DNA of 64,000 nt. Origin: Mangrovibacterium diazotrophicum (GTDB lineage Bacteria; Bacteroidota; Bacteroidia; Bacteroidales; Prolixibacteraceae). Every line of letters starts with the position of its first letter. Positions within the stretch are counted from its first letter, which is position 1. The stretch lies in NCBI RefSeq assembly GCF_003610535.1, contig NZ_RAPN01000001.1:2715320-2779319 (forward strand), read 5' to 3'. The notes beneath the pieces were generated by a model. It searched no databases. It saw nothing but the letters and a program-made list of their open reading frames with translations, and was not told the origin of the DNA. Of the stretch, positions 16,991 to 25,621 are shown piece by piece. A program made the position numbers and the translations under genes.

Positions 16991-17032
16991 GCTTCTCATG
17001 GTTTCGTGATTTCTGCTATTTTCAGACTGCTC

Positions 17033-17455
17033 TCAGGCCGACTCCAACTCCTTGCAGTTTTTGCAGGTTCCCTGAATCAGGACCTCAATTTCATCAGCTT
17101 CGTAACCTTCGGGAACCAACTGACTGGCTGCCAGAACAGCATCCAAACAGGTAACTCCATTACATTTCTTGCAATAAAAATGAAGGTGATTCTGGTGATG
17201 GCAATGGTGTTCATCACAATGATTCAACGCATATCTCACCTGCGTATTGTCAATAATTATCCGGTGTAGAATACCAGCTTCCAACATGGTCTGAACATTC
17301 CGGTAAAAGGTGATCCGATCGTACAATTTTCCCATTCCCTGCTTAATATCCGCCTCCGACAGCGGCGCCGTACTTTCCTGTAAAACCTCAATAATGGCCA
17401 TTCGTGGCAATGTCTTCCGAATATGATGTAGTTCCAGGATATCTGAAGGTGTCAT
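17033..17455 (-). CDS. Fur-family metal-dependent repressor, probably Zur-like
   Basis: A 140-residue Fur-superfamily protein. The winged-helix part (1-75) includes RITFYRNVQTMLEAGILHRI. The metal part has a dense His/Cys stretch (NHCDEHHCHHQNHLHFYCKKC, residues 79-98) and CxxC pairs at Cys95/Cys98 and Cys131/Cys134 for structural zinc. Fur, Zur and PerR cannot be told apart with certainty. The divergent neighbours, two COG0523 GTPases, and the His-rich and TonB genes beyond them make zinc the best guess. It is separated from the first GTPase gene by 113 bases holding a three-box operator, so it is probably autoregulated. Confidence 0.85.
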   Translation of the reverse strand: MTPSDILELHHIRKTLPRMAIIEVLQESTAPLSEADIKQGMGKLYDRITFYRNVQTMLEAGILHRIIIDNTQVRYALNHCDEHHCHHQNHLHFYCKKCNGVTCLDAVLAASQLVPEGYEADEIEVLIQGTCKNCKELESA

Positions 17456-17492
17456 TTGGTATCATTTTCAATTTCAGAATAAAAATACGTTA

Positions 17493-17559
17493 AATAAATG
17501 AAACAATGTTGCATTTTATGAAATGATTTCATTTTATTTGCAACATTGTTTCATTTATT
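17493..17559. promoter_or_regulatory. triple Fur/Zur-type operator in the divergent promoter region
   Basis: Two outer boxes, TGAAACAATGTTGCA (17499-17513) and TGCAACATTGTTTCA (17539-17553), are each a 7-1-7 imperfect palindrome and are exact reverse complements of each other. The perfect mirror repeat extends to 21 bases (17493-17513 and 17539-17559). Between them lies TGAAATGATTTCA (17519-17531), a perfect 6-1-6 palindrome. The 7-1-7 form is characteristic of Fur-family sites. It can control both fur/zur and the GTPase operon. Confidence 0.8.
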
Positions 17560-17568
17560 ATTTCTGAA

Positions 17569-18603
17569 ATGCCGCGAAAACGAATACCGGTAACCATCAT
17601 AACAGGATTTCTTGGAGCAGGGAAAACAAGCCTGTTGAATGCACTAATCAAGCAGCATTCCGATCTTCGTTTTGCGATTATCGAAAACGAATTTGGCGAA
17701 ATTGGGATAGATGGTGCCCTCATTGTCAATGCCAGCGAGAATCTCTTCGAGCTGTCAAACGGCTGCATTTGCTGCTCGCTGCAAGACGGATTCTATGCAA
17801 CAATTTCAACCCTTTTATCTGCCCAAAGCCAATTTGACCATCTGCTGATTGAGACTACCGGCATTGCCGACCCCGACTCGGTCATTCAGCCCTTTCTGAA
17901 CTCGACCGCCATTCAGCAAAGTTTTGAGCTGAACAGTGTCGTATGCGTAGCGGACGCACAAAACCTCGAAGACCTGATTGATGAGTATCCCGAAATCCGG
18001 AAACAACTGGCCACTGCCGATGTGGTACTCCTGAACAAATCCGACGAAGTAAATCCCGACTATGCAAATGCTGTATTTCGAAGTATCGCACTGATTAACC
18101 CGACCGCGACAACCAGGACCGTACAACATGCAAACATTCAGAATCTGGAGCTTCTGAACTCATTTTCCTATCGGTCAAAAAACGTGGAAGACAGCGTAAT
18201 GAATTTCAGGGAAGTGTCGTTTTTGCGCAATACCCAACTACAAAAAACATCGGTTCTGCAAAAAAACGGCGACACAAAATCCAGACACAACATCCACTCA
18301 GAGGGCTTTATTATTCCCGGCAGTTTCAAGCAGGAAACCTTCCTTTTCTGGATAAAGAATTTCCTGTTTTTCAACCGCAACACCATCTTCCGAATCAAAG
18401 GACTCATCAGTTTCGATGGGACTAACGAGATGATGGTTTTCCAGGCGGTGCGCGACAATTTCGTGCTCGAGCCAATGACCAACCGGGAAGACGAAACACA
18501 TTTTTGCAAGCTGGTATTTATCGGTAAAAACATCGATCGGGATAAACTGGAAGACAATTTATACAAACTAGTAGTAACAGAAAACACACAAACAACATGT
18601 TAA
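17569..18603 (+). CDS. COG0523 (CobW/ZNG1-type) GTPase metallochaperone, first copy
   Basis: A 344-residue G3E-family GTPase. It has Walker A GFLGAGKT at 13-20, the metal-binding CxCC motif at Cys66-Cys68-Cys69 (NGCICC), a switch-like [11 protein letters not shown], an NKSDE base-recognition motif, and a C-terminal CobW_C-type domain (about 235-335). Such proteins use GTP to hand zinc or another metal to client enzymes. The gene starts right after the three-box operator and overlaps the next GTPase gene by seven bases, so the two are translationally coupled. The client protein is not known. Zur control is inferred from the boxes. Confidence 0.88.
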   Translation: MPRKRIPVTIITGFLGAGKTSLLNALIKQHSDLRFAIIENEFGEIGIDGALIVNASENLFELSNGCICCSLQDGFYATISTLLSAQSQFDHLLIETTGIADPDSVIQPFLNSTAIQQSFELNSVVCVADAQNLEDLIDEYPEIRKQLATADVVLLNKSDEVNPDYANAVFRSIALINPTATTRTVQHANIQNLELLNSFSYRSKNVEDSVMNFREVSFLRNTQLQKTSVLQKNGDTKSRHNIHSEGFIIPGSFKQETFLFWIKNFLFFNRNTIFRIKGLISFDGTNEMMVFQAVRDNFVLEPMTNREDETHFCKLVFIGKNIDRDKLEDNLYKLVVTENTQTTC

Positions 18604-19802
18604 ACGAATCGAAAATACCGGTGACCGTACTCAGCGGTTTTCTGGGAGCCGGAAAAACCACTGTCCTTAACCATGTTCTTAACAACCGCGAAAATTTGAA
18701 AGTAGCCGTGATTGTAAACGATATGAGTGAAGTTAATATCGACAGTCAGTTGGTTGAGAAAGAAACTGTTCTTTCGCGCACCGAGGAAAAGCTCGTTGAA
18801 TTGAGCAATGGCTGCATTTGCTGCACGCTCCGCGACGACCTGGTGCAGGAAGTACACAAACTCGCACAAAACGGGAGGTTCGACTACCTGCTCATTGAGA
18901 GTACCGGAATATCGGAACCACTCCCAGTAGCACAAACCTTCAGCTATGCATTTGATGAACTGGGAATGGACCTGACGAAACTGACTCGCCTGGACACCAT
19001 GGTTACCGTAGTTGATTCCGTGAATTTTGCGAAGGATTTCCTGTCACTCGATTCGATCGCCGATCGTGAAATGGAAGCCGACGGAACCAATGATGAACGA
19101 ACGATTGTTGACCTATTGGTAGATCAGATTGAATTCGCGAATGTCATTTTGCTGAACAAGTCTGACCTTGTTGCTGACAAGCAAATGAACGAATTGAAAG
19201 AGATTATCCAAAAATTCAACCCTGAAGCCAAAATCATTCCAACCTACCACGGGCAAATTCCAACCAGTGAAATCCTCAACACCGGTATGTTTGACTTTGA
19301 ACGAGCATCGCAAGGGGCAGGCTGGATTAAAGAATTGCAAGGAGAACACACCCCCGAGACGGAAGAATATGGTGTAAGTTCCTTTGTTTTCCGACGTCCG
19401 GAACCTTTCCATCCGGAACGTTTCTGGAAATACATCAACAATCGCTGGTCGAACACCATCCTACGCAGCAAAGGCTTCTTTTGGATCGCTTCACGCCCTG
19501 ACCATGCTTTTTCATGGAGCCAGGCCGGTCTGTTGTCGACTTCCCAAAATGCGGGCGTTTGGTGGGCCTCACTACCCCTTAAAGACCGGAATATGAACCC
19601 GGCGTTTCAAGCCAACGAAGAATTCATCATGAGCCGGTGGAGCAAACGCTTCGGCGACCGGCAAAACGAGCTGGTATTGATTGGCCAGGATATGGACAAA
19701 AGCGAAATCATTGCCGAACTGGAAGAATGTTTGTGTACCGAAGCGGAAATCGCACAAATGGAGCAAAATCCGAAGCTTTTTAAAGATGAGTGGCCCCAAT
19801 AA
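18597..19802 (+). CDS. COG0523 (YciC/ZagA-like) GTPase metallochaperone, second copy
   Basis: A 401-residue G3E GTPase with Walker A GFLGAGKT (14-21), CxCC at Cys73-Cys75-Cys76, NKSD, and a long C-terminal CobW_C domain containing [13 protein letters not shown] and [17 protein letters not shown]. Those segments are typical of the YciC/ZagA branch induced by zinc starvation in other bacteria. Its start codon lies inside the stop of the first GTPase gene (ATG at 18597, upstream stop at 18601-18603). The two proteins are clearly paralogous in the first half but differ in the C-terminal half, so they may serve different clients. Confidence 0.9.
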   Translation: MLNESKIPVTVLSGFLGAGKTTVLNHVLNNRENLKVAVIVNDMSEVNIDSQLVEKETVLSRTEEKLVELSNGCICCTLRDDLVQEVHKLAQNGRFDYLLIESTGISEPLPVAQTFSYAFDELGMDLTKLTRLDTMVTVVDSVNFAKDFLSLDSIADREMEADGTNDERTIVDLLVDQIEFANVILLNKSDLVADKQMNELKEIIQKFNPEAKIIPTYHGQIPTSEILNTGMFDFERASQGAGWIKELQGEHTPETEEYGVSSFVFRRPEPFHPERFWKYINNRWSNTILRSKGFFWIASRPDHAFSWSQAGLLSTSQNAGVWWASLPLKDRNMNPAFQANEEFIMSRWSKRFGDRQNELVLIGQDMDKSEIIAELEECLCTEAEIAQMEQNPKLFKDEWPQ

Positions 19803-19892
19803 CGAAACTAAAATTGAAGGTCGACGCATAGGCGAACGAATTTAAATACTAAATATCCCAACTTTTAGGGATTGTTGCGGGCCAATATTTAC

Positions 19893-19907
19893 AATAACAT
19901 TGTTAAC
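19893..19907. promoter_or_regulatory. fourth Fur/Zur-type box before the His-rich gene
   Basis: AATAACATTGTTAAC shares the core AACATTGTT with the operator boxes at 17499-17553 and contains the perfect palindrome TAACA-T-TGTTA. It ends seven bases before the ATG at 19915, well placed to block transcription or translation of a second unit in the same locus. Confidence 0.55.
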
Positions 19908-19914
19908 GATAAAC

Positions 19915-20280
19915 ATGGCAATTCACAGACATAGCACCCCATTTGTAAAATATTCTGTATTACTGTTATTTCTATGGTATTACAGTGGGATAACTATGTT
20001 CTATCATGCCCACCGGATCGACGGAACAATCATCAGCCACTCGCATCCCTACTGGCCCGAGTCGTCCGCCAACGACGAACCATTCAAAAAACATAGCCAC
20101 TCCAAGGGAGAACTAACCTTTGTAAAATACCTGAATCACCTGATATGGGAAAGCGGAACGTACGAGTTGTTTGTATCCGCACCTTCGGTTCAAAGTATTG
20201 AGTGCACGTCCTCAACATTCGTCGTGCATTGGGGAACCACGCCGCTGTCGCTCCCGCCGCTGCGCGCTCCTCCCGTTTAA
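19915..20280 (+). CDS. small His-rich membrane or exported protein of the zinc locus
   Basis: A 121-residue protein read from the ATG at 19915; an upstream TTG at 19900 is rejected because it lies inside the Fur-type box. One hydrophobic helix (about 12-29) is surrounded by HxH motifs: HRH (4-6), HAH (31-33), HSH (42-44) and HSH (60-62). The C-terminal half is uncharged and ends in SLPPLRAPPV. It belongs to no family I can name, though similar short HxH proteins occur beside metal transport genes in Bacteroidota. A periplasmic zinc-binding or zinc-relay role is inferred from composition and the preceding box. About 220 bases follow without a credible gene. Confidence 0.6.
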   Translation: MAIHRHSTPFVKYSVLLLFLWYYSGITMFYHAHRIDGTIISHSHPYWPESSANDEPFKKHSHSKGELTFVKYLNHLIWESGTYELFVSAPSVQSIECTSSTFVVHWGTTPLSLPPLRAPPV

Positions 20281-20502
20281 AATCGATCTGTAAATCAGGC
20301 ATTCTGCTTGCCACTTTGGCAACCAAAGCAACGATCACGTTTATTCAAACTGATCGAAAAAACGTCAATGTGATGAGATATTCCAAACGGAAATCTGCGT
20401 ACTTTTTGTTGGGCATCGTGTATTCTTTGTGCACCAGTACCAGAGTTCTGTAAACTCAGAAACCATTGCAACTAGTTGAAAAAACCAAAATCACTACACC
20501 TC

Positions 20503-21096
20503 ATGAAAAAGAAAATTCTAACCATATTTATCTTGCTGGCATTATTCTGCACCAGCAAGGCCCAAACAGGCATCAACGGCCTGTATCTCAACATCGCTGA
20601 TTTCAAGGCCGGAAAAATAACCGAGCCGGTCGATTGCGCATCCGGGAAAAGCGCGATCCGGGTCAGCAACTTCTTTCTAAGTCCTTATGTTTTCATTCGG
20701 CAACAAAACGAAAAGATCAGGATTCCGATCAACCAGGTTTATGCCTTTGAAAACTGCGATGATCAAATCTATCGCATTTGGAACGAAAAAGCTTACCTGC
20801 TCCGCGACAGTTCCTACTTTAACATCTATGAATACACGAGCTGGCAAACGGTTAAAGTCTGGACATCGAGAATGACTCGCGTTCGGCAAAAACAGATGAC
20901 GAATTACTTCATCAGTATCAACGACAGCTCGCCAATCATTCCGTTGTCTTTAACCAATCTGCTAAACACCGTGGGTGAAAATTCCAATGCCGGTCGACTG
21001 ATTGCCGATCAATTCGCCGATGACAAATCGCTGCTTCAACGAGAGGGTGACACTTTTCACTTAAACCAAATATTGATCGAAAAATCGACGGACTAG
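20503..21096 (+). CDS. exported protein of unknown function in the zinc locus
   Basis: A 197-residue protein started at MKKKILTIFILLALFCTSKAQ, which is a clear signal peptide; an in-frame ATG 27 bases earlier would disrupt it. The mature part is beta-rich with no family I recognise (GLYLNIADFKAGKITEPVDC, then RIPINQVYAFENCDDQIYRIWNEKAYLLRDS). Two Cys residues near positions 44 and 86 might pair. It lies between the His-rich gene and the TonB receptor on the same strand, so it is probably part of the same metal-uptake unit. Confidence 0.6.
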   Translation: MKKKILTIFILLALFCTSKAQTGINGLYLNIADFKAGKITEPVDCASGKSAIRVSNFFLSPYVFIRQQNEKIRIPINQVYAFENCDDQIYRIWNEKAYLLRDSSYFNIYEYTSWQTVKVWTSRMTRVRQKQMTNYFISINDSSPIIPLSLTNLLNTVGENSNAGRLIADQFADDKSLLQREGDTFHLNQILIEKSTD

Positions 21097-21264
21097 AAAG
21101 TAAAAATCAGATTTAAAGATAAAAGATTCAGAACGCCTCAAAAACGATTTCCAGGCGCTTGGATTCTCTTTCGTTCGAACCTTTTTGGTTCCGAAACAGG
21201 GGATCTTTTGCCGAAAAAAGAAATGGCATCACACAAAAAAATCAACACAAAAACACGCTTAAAA

Positions 21265-23640
21265 ATGAAAAAACTAATATTCTTATTTTGCATCTTCATT
21301 ACAACCACCACAAGCCTTTGGGCTCAGAAAGCTAAATCGGACTCCAACATCGTCGGGCACGTCGTTTCCGACGGAGAACACTTGCCTTTTGTAACCGTTT
21401 CAATTAGCGGAACAACCATTGGTACCTCCACCGATGAAACCGGACACTACCGACTGATCAACCTGCCTGAAGGGAAGCTTATTTTGAAAGTACGCTCTGT
21501 TGGGTACCAACCGCAGGAAAAAGAAATCACGGTCACCGCAGGGCAAACCCAGGAAGTTAACTTCGATTTGCAAAAAGATATTCTGGGTATCGACGAGGTT
21601 GTTGTTACAGGAGACCGCAATGAAAAGAATCGACGCGAATCGTCAGTTATTGTGAACACGATAACGCCGAAATTATTTACCACAACAAACGCGGTCACGC
21701 TTAGCGAGGGCTTAAATTTCAGTCCCGGTCTGCGTATGGAAAACGACTGTCAAAACTGCGGTTTCAACCAGGTTCGGATGAACGGAATGGAAGGGCCGTA
21801 TTCGCAAATCCTGATTAATGGCCGCGCAATTTTCAGCGGGTTGGCCGGTGTTTACGGACTGGAACTCATCCCTTCAAATATGCTGGAACGGATTGAAGTT
21901 GTCCGCGGTGGAGGTTCTGCACTATACGGCAGTAACGCCATTGCCGGCACGATCAACCTGATTCTGAAAGACCCGATTCGCAATACCTACGAGTTTGGGA
22001 TCAACGGAGGAGCTTCCGGAGTTGGACTGAAAGGATCGGGCGACCCCGTGCAGGACTACACGGTGAATGCCAATGCGTCGGTCGTTTCCGACGACAACAA
22101 GTCGGGTATGGCCATTTATGGTTTTTACAGGGATCGGCAACCCTTCGACGCGAATGGCGACGGCTACTCCGAGCTGGCGAAAATGAAAAATACGACTTTC
22201 GGAACCCGCCTCTACCACCGATTTGGGATCTATAGTAAACTCTCGGCCGACTTCTTCAACATTAAAGAAAACCGCAGGGGTGGCGACCGTTTTGATTATC
22301 CCAAGCACGAAGCTAATATCGCAGAAGCCGTTGACCACGATATCACTACCGGAGCGCTCACCTGGGAACAATTTGTTCGCGGGACCGATCTGTGGTCGGT
22401 GTACTTTTCGGGTCAGCGCGTGCTGAGAGACTCGTACTACGGGGCAAACCAATCGCTGGCAGATTACGGAAACACCAAAGGTTTTACTTACAACCTCGGA
22501 ACTCAATACAACGCAAGTTTTGGACGGTCGACGCTGATCGGAGGTATTGAAAACCGCGAAGAATGGCTGAAAGACAAAAAACTGGGCTACCTGGACATCG
22601 ACAATGCAGAGATCGTGGACGGCGAAATTGTGTCTATTCCGCATACTGAAAACACCATTGTTGCCGATCAGAGGAGTAACATTCTCGGCATCTTTGCCCA
22701 ATACGGAATTACCTGGGCCAAATTGAATGTTTCGCTGGGTGCCCGTTTCGATCATTATAAAATTGAAGATCTCGCAACTGACGGGAGTGCGAAATCGGGC
22801 AACGTGCTTAGTCCCCGTTTGACCGCGAAATATGATTTCAAACCGTTTCTTCAGGGACGTTTAAGCTACTCGCAAGGGTACCGTGCTCCCCAGGTCTTCG
22901 ACGAGGATTTGCATATCGAGACATCCGGTTCACGCCAGGTGATCCACGAAAATGATCCTGATCTAAAGCAGGAAACCAGTTACAGCTACATGGCCTCACT
23001 GGATTTCAACAAGCGCTTGGGAAAAGTAGAATTTGGACTGTTGGCCGAATCATTTTATACCAAACTAAATGATGCCTTTGTCAACGAGTACGGGACACCG
23101 GACGAAGACGGAGTTGTTGTTTACACCCGTACCAACGCTGAAGGCGGCGCAACAGTTAAAGGCATCAACTTCGAACTAAACCTCGTACCGTCAGAAGTAA
23201 TCACCTTTAAGTCGGGTTTTACCATTCAAAAAAGTGAATACGAGGAAGCTCAGGAGTTCGACCAGACCAAGTTCTTCCGGACACCAAACAATTATGGCTA
23301 TTTCTCGCTCGATGTAAAATTACTGCATGACCTCGGACTTTCTTCATCTGCAAACTATACCGGAAAGATGCTCGTCCCTTACTTCGGAAACCAAATTGCC
23401 GATCCGGAAGCGGGCGAGCTACGCGAATCGGATGCGTTTTTTGATTTTGGGATGAAAGTTCGCTACCACATCCACTTAAACGGAAGCAAACTACAAGTAT
23501 TCGGAGGAATGAAAAACATTTTCAACTCCTACCAAAAAGACTTTGACACCGGGGTTGACCGCGATCCCGGCTACATCTATGGACCCTCATTGCCACGAAC
23601 AATTTACTTCGGAATAAAAATCGGAAATATACTCGATTAG
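21265..23640 (+). CDS. TonB-dependent outer-membrane receptor, probably for zinc or a metal complex
   Basis: A 791-residue receptor read from MKKLIFLFC at 21265; the frame extends upstream to 21208, but the signal peptide fits here. After cleavage near SLWAQ come a carboxypeptidase-regulatory-like domain (GHVVSDGEHLPFVTVSISG), the plug (about 115-235; LERIEVVRGGGSALYGSNAIAGTINL) and a 22-stranded barrel ending TIYFGIKIGNILD. The plug carries an unusual Cys162-x-x-Cys165 (ENDCQNCGFNQVRMNG), a plausible metal-binding site near the pore entrance. It lies last in the Fur/Zur-linked locus. The substrate is inferred from context only; a haem or cobalamin role cannot be excluded. Confidence 0.85.
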   Translation: MKKLIFLFCIFITTTTSLWAQKAKSDSNIVGHVVSDGEHLPFVTVSISGTTIGTSTDETGHYRLINLPEGKLILKVRSVGYQPQEKEITVTAGQTQEVNFDLQKDILGIDEVVVTGDRNEKNRRESSVIVNTITPKLFTTTNAVTLSEGLNFSPGLRMENDCQNCGFNQVRMNGMEGPYSQILINGRAIFSGLAGVYGLELIPSNMLERIEVVRGGGSALYGSNAIAGTINLILKDPIRNTYEFGINGGASGVGLKGSGDPVQDYTVNANASVVSDDNKSGMAIYGFYRDRQPFDANGDGYSELAKMKNTTFGTRLYHRFGIYSKLSADFFNIKENRRGGDRFDYPKHEANIAEAVDHDITTGALTWEQFVRGTDLWSVYFSGQRVLRDSYYGANQSLADYGNTKGFTYNLGTQYNASFGRSTLIGGIENREEWLKDKKLGYLDIDNAEIVDGEIVSIPHTENTIVADQRSNILGIFAQYGITWAKLNVSLGARFDHYKIEDLATDGSAKSGNVLSPRLTAKYDFKPFLQGRLSYSQGYRAPQVFDEDLHIETSGSRQVIHENDPDLKQETSYSYMASLDFNKRLGKVEFGLLAESFYTKLNDAFVNEYGTPDEDGVVVYTRTNAEGGATVKGINFELNLVPSEVITFKSGFTIQKSEYEEAQEFDQTKFFRTPNNYGYFSLDVKLLHDLGLSSSANYTGKMLVPYFGNQIADPEAGELRESDAFFDFGMKVRYHIHLNGSKLQVFGGMKNIFNSYQKDFDTGVDRDPGYIYGPSLPRTIYFGIKIGNILD

Positions 23641-23661
23641 TCTTCCCTCCATGATTCCCGT

Positions 23662-23706
23662 GCTGCCGGTTGCTCAAACTCTTGATGCGACCGGCAGCTT
23701 TTTTTT
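23662..23706 (+). terminator. intrinsic terminator after the TonB receptor gene
   Basis: A 12-bp GC-rich stem (23662-23673 with 23687-23698, one G-T pair), a 13-base loop, then eight T. It closes the zinc locus. Confidence 0.9.
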
Positions 23707-23789
23707 AAAAGCTCACCAACTTCACTCAAAATGATCTCTTCCGAAAATTGATTATCTTACACGAACCTTAACCATCTTAATCCACCTCT

Positions 23790-25385
23790 ATGACTAAAAA
23801 TATCACTTCTCTACTTTCGCTGATGTTAGCTGTAATATTGGTTTCTTCCTGTTCTGCTCCAAAGAAGGCAGAAAACAAGCAGCCGAATATCATCTACATC
23901 ATGAGCGACGACCATGCCTACCAGGCTATAAGTTCATACGGTTACGGATTGAACGAAACACCAAACATTGACCGTCTGGCGGATGAGGGAGCTTTATTTA
24001 CCCGGGCCTGTGTAACGAACTCACTTTGCGCACCGAGCAGGGCTGTCCTTTTAACCGGCAAACACAGCTTCATTAACGGCAAAGTCGACAACGTGCATGC
24101 CTTCAACTGGGATCAGGACAACTTCCCGAAATTACTTCAAGCCAATGGCTACCAAACGGCCATGATTGGTAAAATACACATGGACGGCATTCCGCAGGGA
24201 TTCGATTTCTCAATGGTTCTTCCGGGACAAGGCAGCTACTACAACCCCGTTTTTCTGGTTGAAGGTGAGCGGGTGCGAAAAGAAGGATATGTGACCGACA
24301 TTATCACCGAAACAGCCCTCGACTGGCTGGAAACGAAACGCGATCCGGAGAAGCCCTTTTGCTTGCTCGTCCACCAGAAAGCACCGCACCGCAATTGGTT
24401 GCCGGCACCGGAATATGTGAATTTGTACGATGACAAAACTTTCGACCTCCCCGAAACCTTTTTTGATGATTACTCGGACCGGGGATCTGCGGCCAAAGAG
24501 CAGGAGATGGAAATTAACCGCGACATGATGTGGGGACACGACTTCAAATTCATTGTCGATCCCAATGGCGACAGTACGAATTTTGTCCCTTTCCTGAAAC
24601 GCATGAACCCCGAACAGCGAGCCAACTGGATGGCTGCCTACGAAAGCGAGAACCAGGAATTTCTGAACAACATGCCCGAAGGTGTGGAGCTGGCCAAATG
24701 GAAATTCAACCGTTACATCAAAGACTACCTGCGCTGCATCAAATCGGTGGACGACGGCGTTGGCGAAATTCTGGATTACGTCAAAAAATCAGGACTCGAG
24801 GACAATACCATCATCGTCTACACTTCCGACCAGGGATTTTACCTTGGTGAACACGGTTGGTTCGACAAACGATTTATGTACGAAGAATCGCTGCGAACAC
24901 CTTTAATCATTCGCTATCCAAAGGAAATTAAAGCCGGTACGACAATCAAACATCTGGTTCAAAACCTCGACTTTGCACCAACCTTCCTCGATTATGCGGG
25001 CGTTGAAGTTCCGGCAGACATGCAAGGTGAGTCGTTCCGAAAATTAGTCAGTGGCGAAACAACCGAATTCAGAGATGCGATTTACTACACCTACTATGAA
25101 TACCCGGCCGAACACATGGTGAAGCGACATTACGGTGTGGCAACCGACCGCTACAAACTCATGCATTTCTACTACGATGTGGACGAGTGGGAACTGTACG
25201 ATTTGGAAAACGATCCGCAGGAAATGCACAACGTGTATGGCAAGCCCGAATATGCCGACATTCAGCAAATGATGCACAATCGACTAGCCGAATTACGCAC
25301 CAAATACGGCGACTCGGACGAACTGGATCAGCAATATCTTAACGATTACCTGGAAACGCGTGCAAAAAGGAAGAAACAAAAGTAA
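23790..25385 (+). CDS. family S1 sulfatase, lipoprotein
   Basis: A 531-residue sulfatase with a lipoprotein signal (LVSSC, Cys21). The formylglycine motif is CAPSRAVLLTG with Cys80 as the residue to be converted. Metal ligands are expected at Asp40/Asp41 (IMSDDHAY) and in the second site within YTSDQGFYLGEHGWFDKRF. The C-terminal part (YKLMHFYYDVDEWELYDL) is the usual DUF4976-like subdomain. It would remove sulfate from a sulfated glycan outside or in the periplasm. The maturase that makes formylglycine is not in this window. The substrate subfamily cannot be set from sequence alone. The sialidase-like gene follows after 236 bases that hold no gene. Confidence 0.9.
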   Translation: MTKNITSLLSLMLAVILVSSCSAPKKAENKQPNIIYIMSDDHAYQAISSYGYGLNETPNIDRLADEGALFTRACVTNSLCAPSRAVLLTGKHSFINGKVDNVHAFNWDQDNFPKLLQANGYQTAMIGKIHMDGIPQGFDFSMVLPGQGSYYNPVFLVEGERVRKEGYVTDIITETALDWLETKRDPEKPFCLLVHQKAPHRNWLPAPEYVNLYDDKTFDLPETFFDDYSDRGSAAKEQEMEINRDMMWGHDFKFIVDPNGDSTNFVPFLKRMNPEQRANWMAAYESENQEFLNNMPEGVELAKWKFNRYIKDYLRCIKSVDDGVGEILDYVKKSGLEDNTIIVYTSDQGFYLGEHGWFDKRFMYEESLRTPLIIRYPKEIKAGTTIKHLVQNLDFAPTFLDYAGVEVPADMQGESFRKLVSGETTEFRDAIYYTYYEYPAEHMVKRHYGVATDRYKLMHFYYDVDEWELYDLENDPQEMHNVYGKPEYADIQQMMHNRLAELRTKYGDSDELDQQYLNDYLETRAKRKKQK

Positions 25386-25621
25386 AATTCAAAAAATAGA
25401 GAACAGCTCAAAACGGGATGCTTCATTTGCATTTAGCACCTGGCAAGGCACTTCAAGAAATCGTAAAATATGAGGATTCATCGGTGAATCAGGCTAAGCG
25501 TTTTTGAAAGAAATAGTATTCTTACGATCTCTCAAACTGACGCGGGAGCCTACAGCTTTTACTTCTGAAGAATTCGCAACCTATTCCACAAAAAAGAATC
25601 TGAGAAACACAATTTGATTTC

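Noticed and set aside
19900-19914. TTG start giving a longer form of the His-rich protein
   Set aside because: The added codons lie inside the Fur-type box, and the ATG at 19915 is a better start.
21922-22755. 277-codon minus-strand frame inside the zinc-locus TonB receptor gene
   Set aside because: Lies fully antisense to a gene with clear receptor motifs; the long frame follows from the codon pattern of the real gene.
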